64,000 nt of DNA from UBA7455 sp026713185 (GTDB lineage Bacteria > Pseudomonadota > Gammaproteobacteria > Pseudomonadales > Azotimanducaceae): the NCBI GenBank assembly GCA_963665785.1, contig OY762456.1:1-64000 (forward strand), written 5' to 3'. This document shows positions 41,620 to 51,002 of the stretch, in pieces. The position numbers were made by a program, and so were the translations under genes. Under the pieces are notes generated by a model. The model was not told where the DNA came from, did not search any database, and was given only the letters and a program-made list of their open reading frames with translations. Position 1 is the first letter of the stretch. Each line of letters begins with the position of its first letter.

Positions 41620-44205
41620 TTACCACAACCGTTCACCGGCTTTGAACTCACCCTCACCACCCATGGCGGCATGCCGACGCTTGGCCCAGGCCTCGCCGAT
41701 TAAATCCACCCGCGGCATTTCAAGGTTGTTACCAGCTCGAAGCGCTGCGCCGAGTTCCATATACGCTTCATTCTCCACGGTGAATGCCGGCCACTCTGGC
41801 AGGGTGCCCCCATTGGGATTACCGGTCCGCGCAAACCTGACCCAGGTTTCAGCGAGCATTTCAGAAAATCGTCTGTCTGCGTCAGTCGGCTTGGCTTTAT
41901 AGGCTTTCAGGTTACCGAACAGATACATCTGAAAAGAACCGTGAAATGCACCAATGTGATCGGTATTGGGTATGGGTGGACGCCAGGAAAACCAGTACAA
42001 ATAGGCGTCGCTCTTGACGTGCTCCATACCCCTGGCCCAGGCTCTCATTGGATAATGGAAGTTCAGATTATTGAACAGGTCTCGCCAGGACTGCATCGCC
42101 TGCTCGTCGGTCGTCGCAGGATAATAGGTCGGGATTTCATCCCTGATCCCGGGCAGCATGGACGCAGTAAATCGCTGAAACCCCTTGATGCCGGTCCCCA
42201 TGATTGTCGACAAATGATCCACGGGCACGGAGGTCTCATCGGACGTTGCACCCACCAGTGTGGGCACATCATTTTGTTTCCCGTTTGCGAAGGTGGTGGC
42301 CACATCCTCCAGCAGCACTTCGCCATCGACCATGGCAAAATATTCATAGACGCGGAAGGCCTGACTGGATTGAGTCACTTCATGGATTTTGTCCGCCGGC
42401 ACCTTGCGCAGTGCGGCAAGAGACTGGTCCGCGTCCTCGCCCACGAGAGCCGCGCCAAAACGCAATCCATTTGACTCGCCGGAAGGGGCGAAGCTGTAGT
42501 CGCGGATGCGGTGGCGCATGGGGTGAAACGGTGCGCCACTCTGGCCGATTGCACGATGAAACAAACCTTTTGCGAGTGGGCTCGCCTGCAGTACGGCAAC
42601 GCTGGTACCGCCGGAAGACTCACCAAAGATAGTCACGTTGTTCGGGTCACCACCAAATTTCCCGATGTTGTCGCGCACCCACTGTAATGCCTGTATCTGA
42701 TCGCGAAAACCCTGATTGCCCGAAACACCTTTGGGATTCTTAGCACTGAGTTCGGGATGGGCGAAAAATCCCAATTGTCCAAGCCGAAAATTCATTGATA
42801 CAACGACAGCACCTTTTTCAGCGAGCAACCGACCGGTGATCTTGGCACTCGAGCCTGCCACCAGGCCGCCGCCATGTATCCATACCATAACTGGTCGGGC
42901 CTCATCGGTACGGGTCGCCTTGCTCCATACGTTCAAGGTCAGACAGTCTTCGTTCTGTTCCGGTCTGGGTGTACCGGGAGGGGGACCACTATAAAATGCA
43001 ACGCCCGAACCACCCTTACGCTGTGGGCATATAGGACCCGGCGCGCTCGCATCGCGAACACCTTTCCAGGGAACAACCGGTGCCGGTGGCGCCCAGCGAA
43101 GATTACCTACAGGCGGCGCGGTGTAGGGGATACCAAGGTATTGTTTGAGGCCCGCCACCTCAATGCCTCGAATCGCGCCGCCGGTGACTTCAACCTCCAG
43201 GTCGACAGCGTTCTCCTCTGTTTTGGGTTCTCTAGCCAGATGAGTGTCAAACCAGTCAGCGACCAGGTTCAGTTCTTCGTCGTCAGGTGTCCAGCCATGA
43301 GCACCACCGGCCTTGCGTTGCAGCTTGTGTACCACCCCTTCGGCCTGGAACCTCTCTGCGATGCGCTCCGACTGCTGAACAGGCACTCGATCGTCCGCAT
43401 CGCCATGAATCAGTAATGTAGGAGGATCATCGGCACTGACATGGTAATAAGGTGCAATGTCCCGATAGTGTTGAGTCAGCCTTGCTTCATCTTTTACCTT
43501 GTCCCGAAGAAAGTTCTTGTCATCGTGGTCTGCGAGGTCCAGTGTCTGCAGGGGATTAGCACCGCCAGCCTCGGTCAGGAAATCGATAAAGAACTGCCCC
43601 TCTGTACCATAGTTAACAAAGTCCGTCGGCGGGAAATAGGACACCACAGCCTGTACCCGGCTGCTTTGCTCTGCCTGTGTCTTCGGGTTGTCATCGGCAA
43701 TCAGACCTCTGGTACCCTGGAGCAGTGAAAGATGACCACCGGCCGACCCGCCCATGATGCCAATGCGCGACGGATCAACGCCGTAGCGTTCGGCATTGTG
43801 ACGAATGTGCCTGACGGCAGCACTGAGGTGAGCATGAATTTCGGGAATGGTGAATAACGGCTGGGCACCATGGACCACATAGAAGACGGTATAACCACGC
43901 CGTAGTAATTCCGTTGGGTTGAGGATCCCCCCGGCAATACCAGGGAGTTGATCCGCGACCTGGGGCGCCAGGAATTCATGCTTTGATATCCATCTGCCAC
44001 TTATCACCCCGATCACCGCAGCACCGTTGGCCTCACCCCTCGGTGTGAGCCGGTCCATGGTCAGGGCATAGCCACCCTGCTTGTGGTAGATCACATCAAT
44101 GTCGCGGGTGAAGGGCAAATCATCCGCCTGCAGTACCGACGTAACAGACACTGCTGCAAGTAGAATGAGTAATCGACTATACGAACCAAACAACGTGTGA
44201 ACCAA
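41620..44205 (-). CDS. Secreted tandem hydrolase: alpha/beta hydrolase fused to type B carboxylesterase
   Basis: This 861-residue protein has a Sec signal (RLLILLAAVSVTSVLQA). Residues about 30-325 are a BD-FAE/prolyl-oligopeptidase-like hydrolase with IGIMGGSAGGHLSL (Ser about 154), HGDADDRVP (Asp) and GGAHGW (His). Residues about 335-845 are a type B carboxylesterase with FGESSGG, GGGLVAGSS oxyanion region and GAFHGSF (His). The second domain is clearly paralogous to the esterase half of the 1138-residue fusion, so the same esterase module has been joined to two different partners in this locus. A regulatory element lies 76 bp upstream, and a DUF2855 remnant follows directly. Both catalytic triads appear intact, implying two ester cleavages on one substrate. 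Confidence 0.9.
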   Translation of the reverse strand: MVHTLFGSYSRLLILLAAVSVTSVLQADDLPFTRDIDVIYHKQGGYALTMDRLTPRGEANGAAVIGVISGRWISKHEFLAPQVADQLPGIAGGILNPTELLRRGYTVFYVVHGAQPLFTIPEIHAHLSAAVRHIRHNAERYGVDPSRIGIMGGSAGGHLSLLQGTRGLIADDNPKTQAEQSSRVQAVVSYFPPTDFVNYGTEGQFFIDFLTEAGGANPLQTLDLADHDDKNFLRDKVKDEARLTQHYRDIAPYYHVSADDPPTLLIHGDADDRVPVQQSERIAERFQAEGVVHKLQRKAGGAHGWTPDDEELNLVADWFDTHLAREPKTEENAVDLEVEVTGGAIRGIEVAGLKQYLGIPYTAPPVGNLRWAPPAPVVPWKGVRDASAPGPICPQRKGGSGVAFYSGPPPGTPRPEQNEDCLTLNVWSKATRTDEARPVMVWIHGGGLVAGSSAKITGRLLAEKGAVVVSMNFRLGQLGFFAHPELSAKNPKGVSGNQGFRDQIQALQWVRDNIGKFGGDPNNVTIFGESSGGTSVAVLQASPLAKGLFHRAIGQSGAPFHPMRHRIRDYSFAPSGESNGLRFGAALVGEDADQSLAALRKVPADKIHEVTQSSQAFRVYEYFAMVDGEVLLEDVATTFANGKQNDVPTLVGATSDETSVPVDHLSTIMGTGIKGFQRFTASMLPGIRDEIPTYYPATTDEQAMQSWRDLFNNLNFHYPMRAWARGMEHVKSDAYLYWFSWRPPIPNTDHIGAFHGSFQMYLFGNLKAYKAKPTDADRRFSEMLAETWVRFARTGNPNGGTLPEWPAFTVENEAYMELGAALRAGNNLEMPRVDLIGEAWAKRRHAAMGGEGEFKAGERLW

Positions 44206-44281
44206 GTTATCACTCCTTATGTTACTACAGCTCCGACGCTAGTCTCCCGCAAGACAAAAACCATGTCTATAACGAGAAAAC

Positions 44282-44306
44282 TATCGACCGATAACACTGT
44301 GTTATG
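44282..44306 (-). promoter_or_regulatory. Shared operator, site B (upstream of tandem esterase)
   Basis: On the coding strand it reads CATAAC-ACAGT-GTTATC-GGTC-GATA. The CATAAC/GTTATC dyad fits a LysR T-N11-A box. It ends 76 bp before the esterase ATG and matches sites A, C and D at every fixed position. Confidence 0.7.
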
Positions 44307-44321
44307 CGTTCGGTATTAAAG

Positions 44322-44529
44322 AAAAAGGGGTCAGAACGATAATGGACCTGACCCCTTTTACATTCGGTATTAAAGAAAAAAGGGGTGCTCAGCAGAGCGC
44401 ACAGGGTGAGGGCAACCGTTGTGTGGCCCTTCCAATGCGGTGCAAAGCTCCTTTGTCGGGGTTCAACGCGATGGGTCGTCATTGGGCTAAGAAAAGGGGT
44501 CAGAACGATAATGGACCTGACCCCTTTTA
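44322..44529. repeat. Two direct copies of a GGGGTCAG hairpin
   Basis: Copies at 44322-44360 and 44492-44529 each contain AAAAGGGGTCAG, an identical 15-bp centre and CTGACCCCTTTT, so each folds as a 12-bp stem. They are direct repeats about 170 bp apart and extend into a shared TACATTC. The right copy ends 26 bp from the 3' end of the TonB receptor gene on the opposite strand and, followed by U-rich sequence, may terminate it. Confidence 0.8.
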
Positions 44530-44554
44530 CATTCCCGACGACTACCCCCTCAAC

Positions 44555-46804
44555 TTAGAACCTGAGATCGAGCGTCACACCGTAGGTTCTGGGTTCCTGG
44601 AACTGCGCCCTTTTTGTTGGAAAAGGGAGAAATGCAGCCCCAAACGCGCGGTAAACCATACTGTCATCGTCGGTGAGATTCTTGCCCCACACCGAGACCC
44701 CCCAGCTATCCTCAGCAGATCGGTAGCTTATTCGACCACTCACCAAAGTCTGCGACGGCAGAATATCGTCGGGATGGTTATGGAAAGAGGCATCTGAAAA
44801 ACGGTCAGCCACATAGCTAATATCAAGCCGGGACGTGAGCGTACCGCCGGCCATATCCGTTGTATGCTGAGCCGATGCGTTTATTGTCCAATTGGGTGCG
44901 AGTGGTAATTCATTACCGCCGGCATCGAAAAATCCGCCCCGACGCAGGTCTTCCACATCTTTCAAATCATCGTAAGTTGTGTCCATGAAACCAACCCCTG
45001 CCGTCAATTTAAGGCTATCGGTTGGTAGTGCAACGACTTCCAATTCAAACCCCTGGCCACTGGCAGTCCCCGCATTAGACAGGTATCTTTCCCCGATTCC
45101 ACCCGGCCCACAACTGCTACAACCGAGGCGCACCTGCAGATCTTCGTAGTCCATGAAGAACACGGCTAGATTCATATTGAGATGATGCTCCGGCCAACTT
45201 GATTTTACGCCTAACTCGTAACTGGTCACTTCTTCAGGGGCGGTGATCAGGTTGCGTGCATCAAAATCACCTGCCGGGTCAGTGGTGTTGTTAAATGCGC
45301 CGGACTTTATCCCCGTGCCAATGCTGCCATAAACCATGACATCCTGATTGATGTGATAACGCAGACCTGCAGTGAACGTCCATTCTTCCATTGTTACGTC
45401 GACCGGCGCATCAGTGACTGTAGTGAGTGCAGGATTACCCAGGATGATGCAAGTAAACGGGTTCACACAGGAGGAAGGATGGGACTTCTGTTTTTTCGTT
45501 TCGTCGGTATGACGCGCACCAGCGAATAGCGTCGTCTGTTCGTTCAGGTCAAAATTTGCGTGGGCGAATACCGCCCAACTTTCTCGATCCAGCGTGTTGC
45601 CGCCTCGCTTAATACTTGAGTCGCGTATCGGTGGAAAGGGAAAACCGCCGCCGACAAAGATTTCATCCGTGTTTCTACCTTGCTCATCGTCGTAGTAAAA
45701 ACCGGCAATAAAGTCGTAACTGCGATCAGCGGGTGACGCAAGGCGCAATTCCTGACTAAACAGTTCGTCGGTGATGAACGTCTCGATGCCAATCACCGGG
45801 TTAGCCGTGGCTTCTACGTCCGCGCTGAAGTTCAGCTCATCTTCCAGCCAGGCCGTAGTTGAGTTAAGGGTATAGCCGTTTGCAAATTCATGTTGAATTG
45901 CAACTGAAGTATTGAACAAATCTACTCTTGAGGTGCTTTCAGTGTTATTGGTGGTAGTGAATTGGCGATCATCCGATGCCGGCCCATCTATGTGTTCGAA
46001 AAAATAGTCCACGGAATCGGACTCGTATGCACTGAGCAAAAGGTCAATGGTGGTCTGATCATTTGGTGTGTATCGCAGTTGAACGCGGGCACTGGTTTTA
46101 TCTTTGCTACCGAGATCATCGTTACCCGTCGTTATGTTCGTCACGTAACCATTAATGTCGTAGCTTTCAGCAAACACCTTGACGGCCAGCGTGTCGTCAA
46201 TGATCGGAACGTTCACGCTGCCACGGACGTGAATCATGTCGCGGTCACCGACATCGACCGAGACGTTCCCATAAACCTGATCTGTCGTAGGTTTCTTGCT
46301 CGTGATATTGATGGCGCCACTGATGGTATTTCGACCAAACAGCGTACCCTGGGGGCCACGTAGAACTTCTACCCGTTCTATCTCGCCCATATTGGCATTG
46401 GCATTGAACTGGCGGGAGTGAAACACGCCGTCTACATAGACGCCAACGCTCGAATCGAATCCTATCGCCGACGGTTCAGTCCGGGAATTGATGCCGCGAA
46501 TCGAAATAAACGCCAGCCCCTGGTTAACCACTTCGGCGAATACCAGGTTGGGAATTTGGAGTGCCACATCCTGCAAATCCACGCTACCGGTAGCGACAAT
46601 GTCCTCCGCCCGTACCGCGGAGATGGAGATTGGCACGTCCTGCAAGTTCTCGGTGCGGCGGGTTGCCGTAACCAGCACTTCCTCTATCACTTGTTCTTCA
46701 GCAGCGTCTCCTGCTTGTTGTGCGAAAACTACATTACTACCACATACGACGAAAACCAGCGTCGCCAGACTTACCATCGTTGAATTCTTCATGTTGATCC
46801 TCAT
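44555..46804 (-). CDS. TonB-dependent outer-membrane receptor
   Basis: This 749-residue receptor has a signal peptide (SLATLVFVVCGSNVVFAQQ), a TonB-box-like EEVLVTATRRTENLQDVPIS, a plug domain (GRNTISGAINITSKKPT, about 150) and a 22-strand beta-barrel ending in the aromatic RTYGVTLDLRF. It imports a scarce or bulky ligand using TonB energy. An operator site lies 84 bp upstream, identical in type to those before esterase, DUF3604 and DUF2855 genes. It is divergent from a DUF3604 gene with two back-to-back operator sites between them. Its ligand is therefore probably the substrate, or a product, of these exported hydrolases; siderophore uptake is possible but not supported by context. Confidence 0.93.
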   Translation of the reverse strand: MRINMKNSTMVSLATLVFVVCGSNVVFAQQAGDAAEEQVIEEVLVTATRRTENLQDVPISISAVRAEDIVATGSVDLQDVALQIPNLVFAEVVNQGLAFISIRGINSRTEPSAIGFDSSVGVYVDGVFHSRQFNANANMGEIERVEVLRGPQGTLFGRNTISGAINITSKKPTTDQVYGNVSVDVGDRDMIHVRGSVNVPIIDDTLAVKVFAESYDINGYVTNITTGNDDLGSKDKTSARVQLRYTPNDQTTIDLLLSAYESDSVDYFFEHIDGPASDDRQFTTTNNTESTSRVDLFNTSVAIQHEFANGYTLNSTTAWLEDELNFSADVEATANPVIGIETFITDELFSQELRLASPADRSYDFIAGFYYDDEQGRNTDEIFVGGGFPFPPIRDSSIKRGGNTLDRESWAVFAHANFDLNEQTTLFAGARHTDETKKQKSHPSSCVNPFTCIILGNPALTTVTDAPVDVTMEEWTFTAGLRYHINQDVMVYGSIGTGIKSGAFNNTTDPAGDFDARNLITAPEEVTSYELGVKSSWPEHHLNMNLAVFFMDYEDLQVRLGCSSCGPGGIGERYLSNAGTASGQGFELEVVALPTDSLKLTAGVGFMDTTYDDLKDVEDLRRGGFFDAGGNELPLAPNWTINASAQHTTDMAGGTLTSRLDISYVADRFSDASFHNHPDDILPSQTLVSGRISYRSAEDSWGVSVWGKNLTDDDSMVYRAFGAAFLPFPTKRAQFQEPRTYGVTLDLRF

Positions 46805-46888
46805 ACTTGATTCGAAAGATCAATGCCCCTGCAGAGACAGCCCTGATAGTTTTGCATATATCAGGAGGGACGTCTATTCACATTAGGG

Positions 46889-46913
46889 TATCGATCGATA
46901 ACCCATTGTTATG
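46889..46913 (-). promoter_or_regulatory. Shared operator, site A (upstream of TonB receptor)
   Basis: On the coding strand it reads CATAAC-AATGG-GTTATC-GATC-GATA and ends 84 bp before the receptor ATG. TATCGATCGATA forms an additional perfect palindrome within it. Directly downstream lies ATGTGAATAGAC, also found next to the dehalogenase sites. Confidence 0.7.
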
Positions 46914-47144
46914 AATCATCTGAAAAATATTCCTGTTTCCTTTGCGCGCGCCTTGCCTCTATGATGCGTCTCTTCCGAATAGTACCATTCGAGGTCTGTG
47001 TGATGCCAACACCTGAAGCCGACAGCGTTTGTCTGCCCATCAAGCTCACCTACGGGTTTTGGTCAGCTAGCTAGCTCTGTGTGGTAGTCATCGAGGGATT
47101 GTTCGCGGCGCTGGTGGGGGCAGCATGGAGCTATCCCCCAGTTC

Positions 47145-47169
47145 CATAACACGACGTTATCAACCGATA
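47145..47169 (+). promoter_or_regulatory. Shared operator, site D (upstream of DUF3604 copy 5)
   Basis: It reads CATAAC-ACGAC-GTTATC-AACC-GATA on the plus strand, ending 92 bp before the DUF3604 ATG at 47262. It is oriented opposite to site A, as expected for the divergent gene. Confidence 0.7.
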
Positions 47170-47261
47170 CGTTAATACTGTTGTTCTCACATTAGAGATG
47201 TCCGATATAATCCGAGGCCTGATAAATGGCGCTCACGATGAATACTGGGAAAGGATCGGCT

Positions 47262-49133
47262 ATGAGAAAGTTGGGTTTTGTAATGTTTGTCGCGTTAACG
47301 CTAACAGGATGTCAGGATGATAAACTGACCGAGCCTGCCTCCCCTGTTGCTCCACCTGAGGATTCGGTTGCCTCCAATCCCCAAAAGAACGCCTATTTCG
47401 GCGACACCCATGTGCACACAATGCTCTCGATGGATGCCTATATATTCGGCACCCGCCGTACACCTGACGATGCCTACCTGTTTGGCAAAGGCGGCGTAAT
47501 AGAACATGCGTCCGGTTTTGTGATGAAGATGAAAAAGCCGCTGGACTTTGTCGCCGTCACTGACCACGGAATGTACCTTGGAATTATGCGCGAGCTGGAA
47601 AGAGAGGGTTCGCCATACGCCAGTCATGAGATGGCGCCACTTGTGAAACAGGCGACTGACTATCAGGGTTCACTGAAGGCGATGGGTTGGTTGCACCGGT
47701 ACGTGACTAATCGCACTGTGACGGCGGATCCAACTCCCGACGAACTCGACGACCGCAATATTGCAGCTTCCGCATGGCAAGAGATCATAGAATCTGCCGA
47801 GCGGCATAACGACCCCGGCAACTTTACCACCTTTATTGGCTACGAATTCACGACCACGGGTCCTACCATGGAGAACCTGCACCGCAATGTTATCTTCCGC
47901 GGCAGCAATGTTCCTGAACAGCTACACGTATCCCTGGATTCTCTAAACCCTGAGGATCTGTGGCGATGGATGGACGGTCTGCGCGAACGCGGCATGGAGT
48001 CGCTTGCCATCCCGCACAACTCCAACGGATCAGACGGCTTGATGTTTCAGAAAACCACCTTTGCCGGCGATCCGATGGACGCCGACTATGCTGAACTGCG
48101 CATGCGCAACGAACCTCTGGTGGAAAACACTCAGGTCAAGGGAACGTCGGACACGCACCCGATGCTCTCGCCCAATGACGAGTGGGCGGATTTCGAAATC
48201 ATGCCGTACGAAATCAACACCCCTGACTTATCAAGACCTCCCGGTAGTTATGTGCGGGAAGCCTATCTCAACGGGATGGTCATGCAGGAAACCGCCGGGT
48301 TTAATCCTTACAAGTTCGGTGTGATTGGCGCTTCAGACACGCACAACGGCGCAGGTTCTTTCGAGGAAGACAACTACTGGGGCAAGCTTAGTCGTCGAGA
48401 TATTGAACCCTACCGACGAGGCTCTGTGCCCCTCCCCGACTCGCCACCGGAGAAGCCAAAGTATGCAACCGGCGCACCTAATTATTGGGGCGCCTCCGGC
48501 CTTGCCGGTGTCTGGGCCGAGTCCAATACCCGGGATGCTATTTACGATGCATTTCGCCGCAAGGAAACATTCAGTACCAGCGGACCCCATATCAAAGTCA
48601 GGTTTTTCGGCTCGACCAGTTTTGATCCTGCAATCGTCAAGTCGTCGAATGCTGTCAGCGAAGCCTATGCTAACGGCGTCACCATGGGGAGTGATCTTGA
48701 TCGCAGCAGCACTGCGCCCTCTTTCTTTGTCTGGGCCATGCGAGACCCCGACACAGCGCCGCTACAGCGACTGCAGATTATCAAAGGCTGGATCGAGGAT
48801 GGCGAACCCAGGGAAATGGTTTACGACGTCGCCTGCTCTGACGGCGGCACCGCAGACCCGAAAACGCATCGCTGCCCGGACAATGGCGCGACGGTTGATA
48901 TTCAGACCTGTGAAATCCCCCAGAATGTTGGCGATCCGGAAATGAAAGCGTTGTGGCAGGACCCTGAATTCAATCGGGATCAGCACGCCTTTTACTACGC
49001 CAGAGTGCTGGAAAATCCGAAGTGCCGCTGGAGCACCTGGGACGCGATTCGGGCCGGTGTTGTACCGAGAGAAGACTTGCACACGACACTACAGGATCGC
49101 GCCTGGAGTTCACCGATCTGGTATAACCCGTGA
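47262..49133 (+). CDS. DUF3604 lipoprotein, PHP-like putative metallohydrolase (copy 5)
   Basis: I chose the ATG at 47262 (623 residues) over 47226 because AAAGGA lies just upstream and it starts a clean lipoprotein signal, MRKLGFVMFVALTLTGC. The metal-site series is complete: FGDTHVHTMLSMDAY (Thr for the usual Leu between Asp and His), AVTDHGMY, GYEF, LHRNVIFRG, AIPHNSNGSDG, NTQVKGTSDTHPMLS and VIGASDTHNG. The C-terminal Cys module and SSPIWYNP end the protein. Together with the 55.3-kb pseudogene it forms a subgroup, with FGDTHVHT, ENTQVKGTSDTHP and SNGSDG. It is under operator D and overlaps a small membrane protein gene (TGATG), forming an operon. Confidence 0.87.
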   Translation: MRKLGFVMFVALTLTGCQDDKLTEPASPVAPPEDSVASNPQKNAYFGDTHVHTMLSMDAYIFGTRRTPDDAYLFGKGGVIEHASGFVMKMKKPLDFVAVTDHGMYLGIMRELEREGSPYASHEMAPLVKQATDYQGSLKAMGWLHRYVTNRTVTADPTPDELDDRNIAASAWQEIIESAERHNDPGNFTTFIGYEFTTTGPTMENLHRNVIFRGSNVPEQLHVSLDSLNPEDLWRWMDGLRERGMESLAIPHNSNGSDGLMFQKTTFAGDPMDADYAELRMRNEPLVENTQVKGTSDTHPMLSPNDEWADFEIMPYEINTPDLSRPPGSYVREAYLNGMVMQETAGFNPYKFGVIGASDTHNGAGSFEEDNYWGKLSRRDIEPYRRGSVPLPDSPPEKPKYATGAPNYWGASGLAGVWAESNTRDAIYDAFRRKETFSTSGPHIKVRFFGSTSFDPAIVKSSNAVSEAYANGVTMGSDLDRSSTAPSFFVWAMRDPDTAPLQRLQIIKGWIEDGEPREMVYDVACSDGGTADPKTHRCPDNGATVDIQTCEIPQNVGDPEMKALWQDPEFNRDQHAFYYARVLENPKCRWSTWDAIRAGVVPREDLHTTLQDRAWSSPIWYNP

Positions 49134-49768
49134 TGGTGAGTAAACGTACTGCCCTATGGGGGTTACCCCTGTTGGTATACCTCGTGTTTGCCTTTTGGTA
49201 CACGGGTGGTGGGCCGCTGACAACAAAAGAAATCGATGATTTCACAGCCAGGATGCGTGCAACCGGAACACCGGAACAACGCATCGCGTTCCTGAGAAAA
49301 TTTATGGAGGAGGATTCCGGTCGGCAATTGATCATGCTGAACAACGTCGACAAGGCTGAGTCACCGCCCAATGTTGAAGGTGCAGAACCGGGAGAAAGTG
49401 CCAGCCAGCTTATGGGGCGCTATATGGAGCATATGTGGCCAGCGATGCTTAGTCGGGCCAGTCATCCGGTTTATGCGGGCAAGGTGGTTTTTCAATCACT
49501 GGATATCCTCGGGATTGAGAATGTCGAATCATGGGATTCAGCCGGGTTGGTGCGATATCGAAGCAGACGCGACCTGATGGAGATAGCAACCGATCCGATT
49601 TTCGAGAGTATGCACGATTTCAAAGTGGCTGCGTTGGACAAAACCTTTGTCTATCCCGTTGAAGGGGACATTAACTATTCGGATCTCCGATTTGTGTTAG
49701 CCCTCGTGCTGTTCTCGCTCGTCTCGCTTCTGGATCTGCTGCTCTACCGTCGCGGTGTCTCCAATTAG
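49133..49768 (+). CDS. Membrane-anchored protein with DUF1330-like/dimeric alpha-beta barrel core
   Basis: This 211-residue protein has a hydrophobic helix at residues about 7-24 (LWGLPLLVYLVFAFWY) and another near the C-terminus (LRFVLALVLFSLVSLLDLLLY). The soluble part between faces the periplasm or membrane surface. It contains RQLIMLNNVD, HPVYAGKVVFQ and WDSAGLVRYRSRRDLMEIATDP, whose beta-alpha order recalls the DUF1330/EthD ferredoxin-like barrel also encoded at 56.9 kb (VIMVNLVKF, VTVIRYPTRGNLV). It starts at the ATG overlapping the DUF3604 stop, so the two are co-translated. Function unknown; a heme-like or small-molecule ligand role would fit the fold but is speculative. Confidence 0.65.
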   Translation: MVSKRTALWGLPLLVYLVFAFWYTGGGPLTTKEIDDFTARMRATGTPEQRIAFLRKFMEEDSGRQLIMLNNVDKAESPPNVEGAEPGESASQLMGRYMEHMWPAMLSRASHPVYAGKVVFQSLDILGIENVESWDSAGLVRYRSRRDLMEIATDPIFESMHDFKVAALDKTFVYPVEGDINYSDLRFVLALVLFSLVSLLDLLLYRRGVSN

Positions 49769-49796
49769 GCGTCCCCAACTAGTTTCTTTCGAGCTC

Positions 49797-50825
49797 TCAC
49801 GTGATGCGGGCGAATTCGATAACAACGCGCGCGAATTCCTCGGCGACATCGTCCTGGGGGTAGTGCCCGGAGTTCTCGAAGACAACATGGTTCTGGCCTT
49901 TCGCGCCAGGAATTTCCTCCTGGAACCGGGGCGCTTCAAGTGAGTCCGGCTTGTCGAATGCGGTGAGAAACGGTTTCTCGAACGTGTTCAGGACCTCCCA
50001 GGCGTGGCGATTGGCGGGAATGGACGGGTCATCGGGAAAGATCGGCACCAGGCTGGGGAACTGCCTCGCCCCCTGAATATACGCTTCAGAGGGATATGGT
50101 GCTGAGTACGCCCGAAGTTGTTCATCTGTCGGGTCACGGAGCCAGAGGCGAAGGATTCCTGCTGGATCGTAATCGGGATACTCGGCACAGTGTTTCGCCC
50201 AAAACATGAAGACGCGGTAAAAAACGGTCCGCTGGTCGGCGCCGGGTTCTGCCATCATCTTGCGCGTCAGCGCTTCTCCTTGGCGCATCAGCTCTTCGGC
50301 TGAGAGAACGGGCGTCTCATCGAAGGTCTTATGAAGCGACGGGCCTCGTTCCATCGGCACATCCCGCAAGTCGTGGAGTCCCATGTTGCATGCGATGACG
50401 CGATCGAAGCGCTCCACGTTCTGGGCCAGGACTCGAAGGCCGATCAAGCCGCCCCAATCGTGACCCACCAATGTGATCCCAGTGAGATCGAGACCCAGGA
50501 TAAACTGCTGCATCCAATCCACGTGTCGTGCATAGGTGTAGTCAGATTTTTCCGTTGGTTTGTCCGATCGTCCGAAGCCGACAATATCCGGAGCGATCAC
50601 ACGATGCCCGGCCGCAACGAGTGGCGGGATCATCTTCCTGAAGGAGTAGCTCCAGACCGGTTGGCCGTGCAGGCACAGGACCATCGGGCCGTCTCGCGGG
50701 CCCTCGTCCAGGTAGTGCATCCGAAGACGCCCACCCTCTCCATCGTCGATCTCAAGATAGTGGGGTTCGAAGGGGAAGTCCGGAAGATTTTCGAATTGTT
50801 CATCGGGTGTTCGAAGGACTTTCAT
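49797..50825 (-). CDS. Haloalkane dehalogenase (intact copy)
   Basis: This 342-residue alpha/beta-hydrolase hydrolyses carbon-halogen bonds to alcohols. Halide- and nucleophile-site motifs are intact: CLHGQPVWSYSFRKMI with halide-stabilising Trp (about 58), ITLVGHDWGGLIGL with nucleophile Asp 123, and GHYPQDD with the catalytic His near 324. MKVLRTPDEQF at the N-terminus is typical of the DhmA/DhlA-like branch. It has no signal peptide and is cytoplasmic. Epoxide hydrolase is the main alternative, but the HGQPxWS pattern favours dehalogenase. It is divergent from the selenoprotein-sulfatase genes, with a diverged operator 70 bp upstream. Two decayed copies lie at 29.1 and 59.9 kb. Confidence 0.85.
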   Translation of the reverse strand: MKVLRTPDEQFENLPDFPFEPHYLEIDDGEGGRLRMHYLDEGPRDGPMVLCLHGQPVWSYSFRKMIPPLVAAGHRVIAPDIVGFGRSDKPTEKSDYTYARHVDWMQQFILGLDLTGITLVGHDWGGLIGLRVLAQNVERFDRVIACNMGLHDLRDVPMERGPSLHKTFDETPVLSAEELMRQGEALTRKMMAEPGADQRTVFYRVFMFWAKHCAEYPDYDPAGILRLWLRDPTDEQLRAYSAPYPSEAYIQGARQFPSLVPIFPDDPSIPANRHAWEVLNTFEKPFLTAFDKPDSLEAPRFQEEIPGAKGQNHVVFENSGHYPQDDVAEEFARVVIEFARIT

Positions 50826-50895
50826 GCCTGCTGCCTCTGTAATACTACGCCTTAAGTATCAGTCAAAGAATCAGAGGTGTCTATTCACATCTAGA

Positions 50896-50920
50896 TATCA
50901 TTTGATAGGAAGAAGCTATA
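50896..50920 (-). promoter_or_regulatory. Diverged operator between dehalogenase and selenoprotein (site E1)
   Basis: The coding strand reads TATAGC-TTCTT-CCTATC-AAAT-GATA, 70 bp before the dehalogenase ATG. The same spacing and arrangement recur before the dehalogenase remnant at 59.9 kb (site E2). It keeps the T-N11-A dyad and the N4-GATA extension. Confidence 0.5.
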
Positions 50921-51002
50921 AGGGAAAAGATTGGCAGATGCTTTTATCTACTTGGACAGTTAGACTTAATGTAGTTGAGGAAAGCAAAGAGGAAAATTCC
51001 GT

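Larger units (their letters stand above)
46805..47261. other. Divergent control region between TonB receptor and DUF3604
   Basis: This 457-bp region contains operator site A facing the receptor gene and site D facing the DUF3604 gene, about 230 bp apart in opposite orientation. Between them, a 37-codon frame at 46961-47074 (starting MMRLFRIVPF) includes PIKLTYGFW and could be the decayed start of a transporter gene, but the match is too weak to name. No complete gene is seen. Confidence 0.5.

Noticed and set aside
46961..47074. 37-codon frame (MMRLFRIVPF...) with PIKLTYGFW
   Set aside because: It vaguely resembles the start of a sugar-cation symporter, but the match is too short to call a gene or pseudogene.
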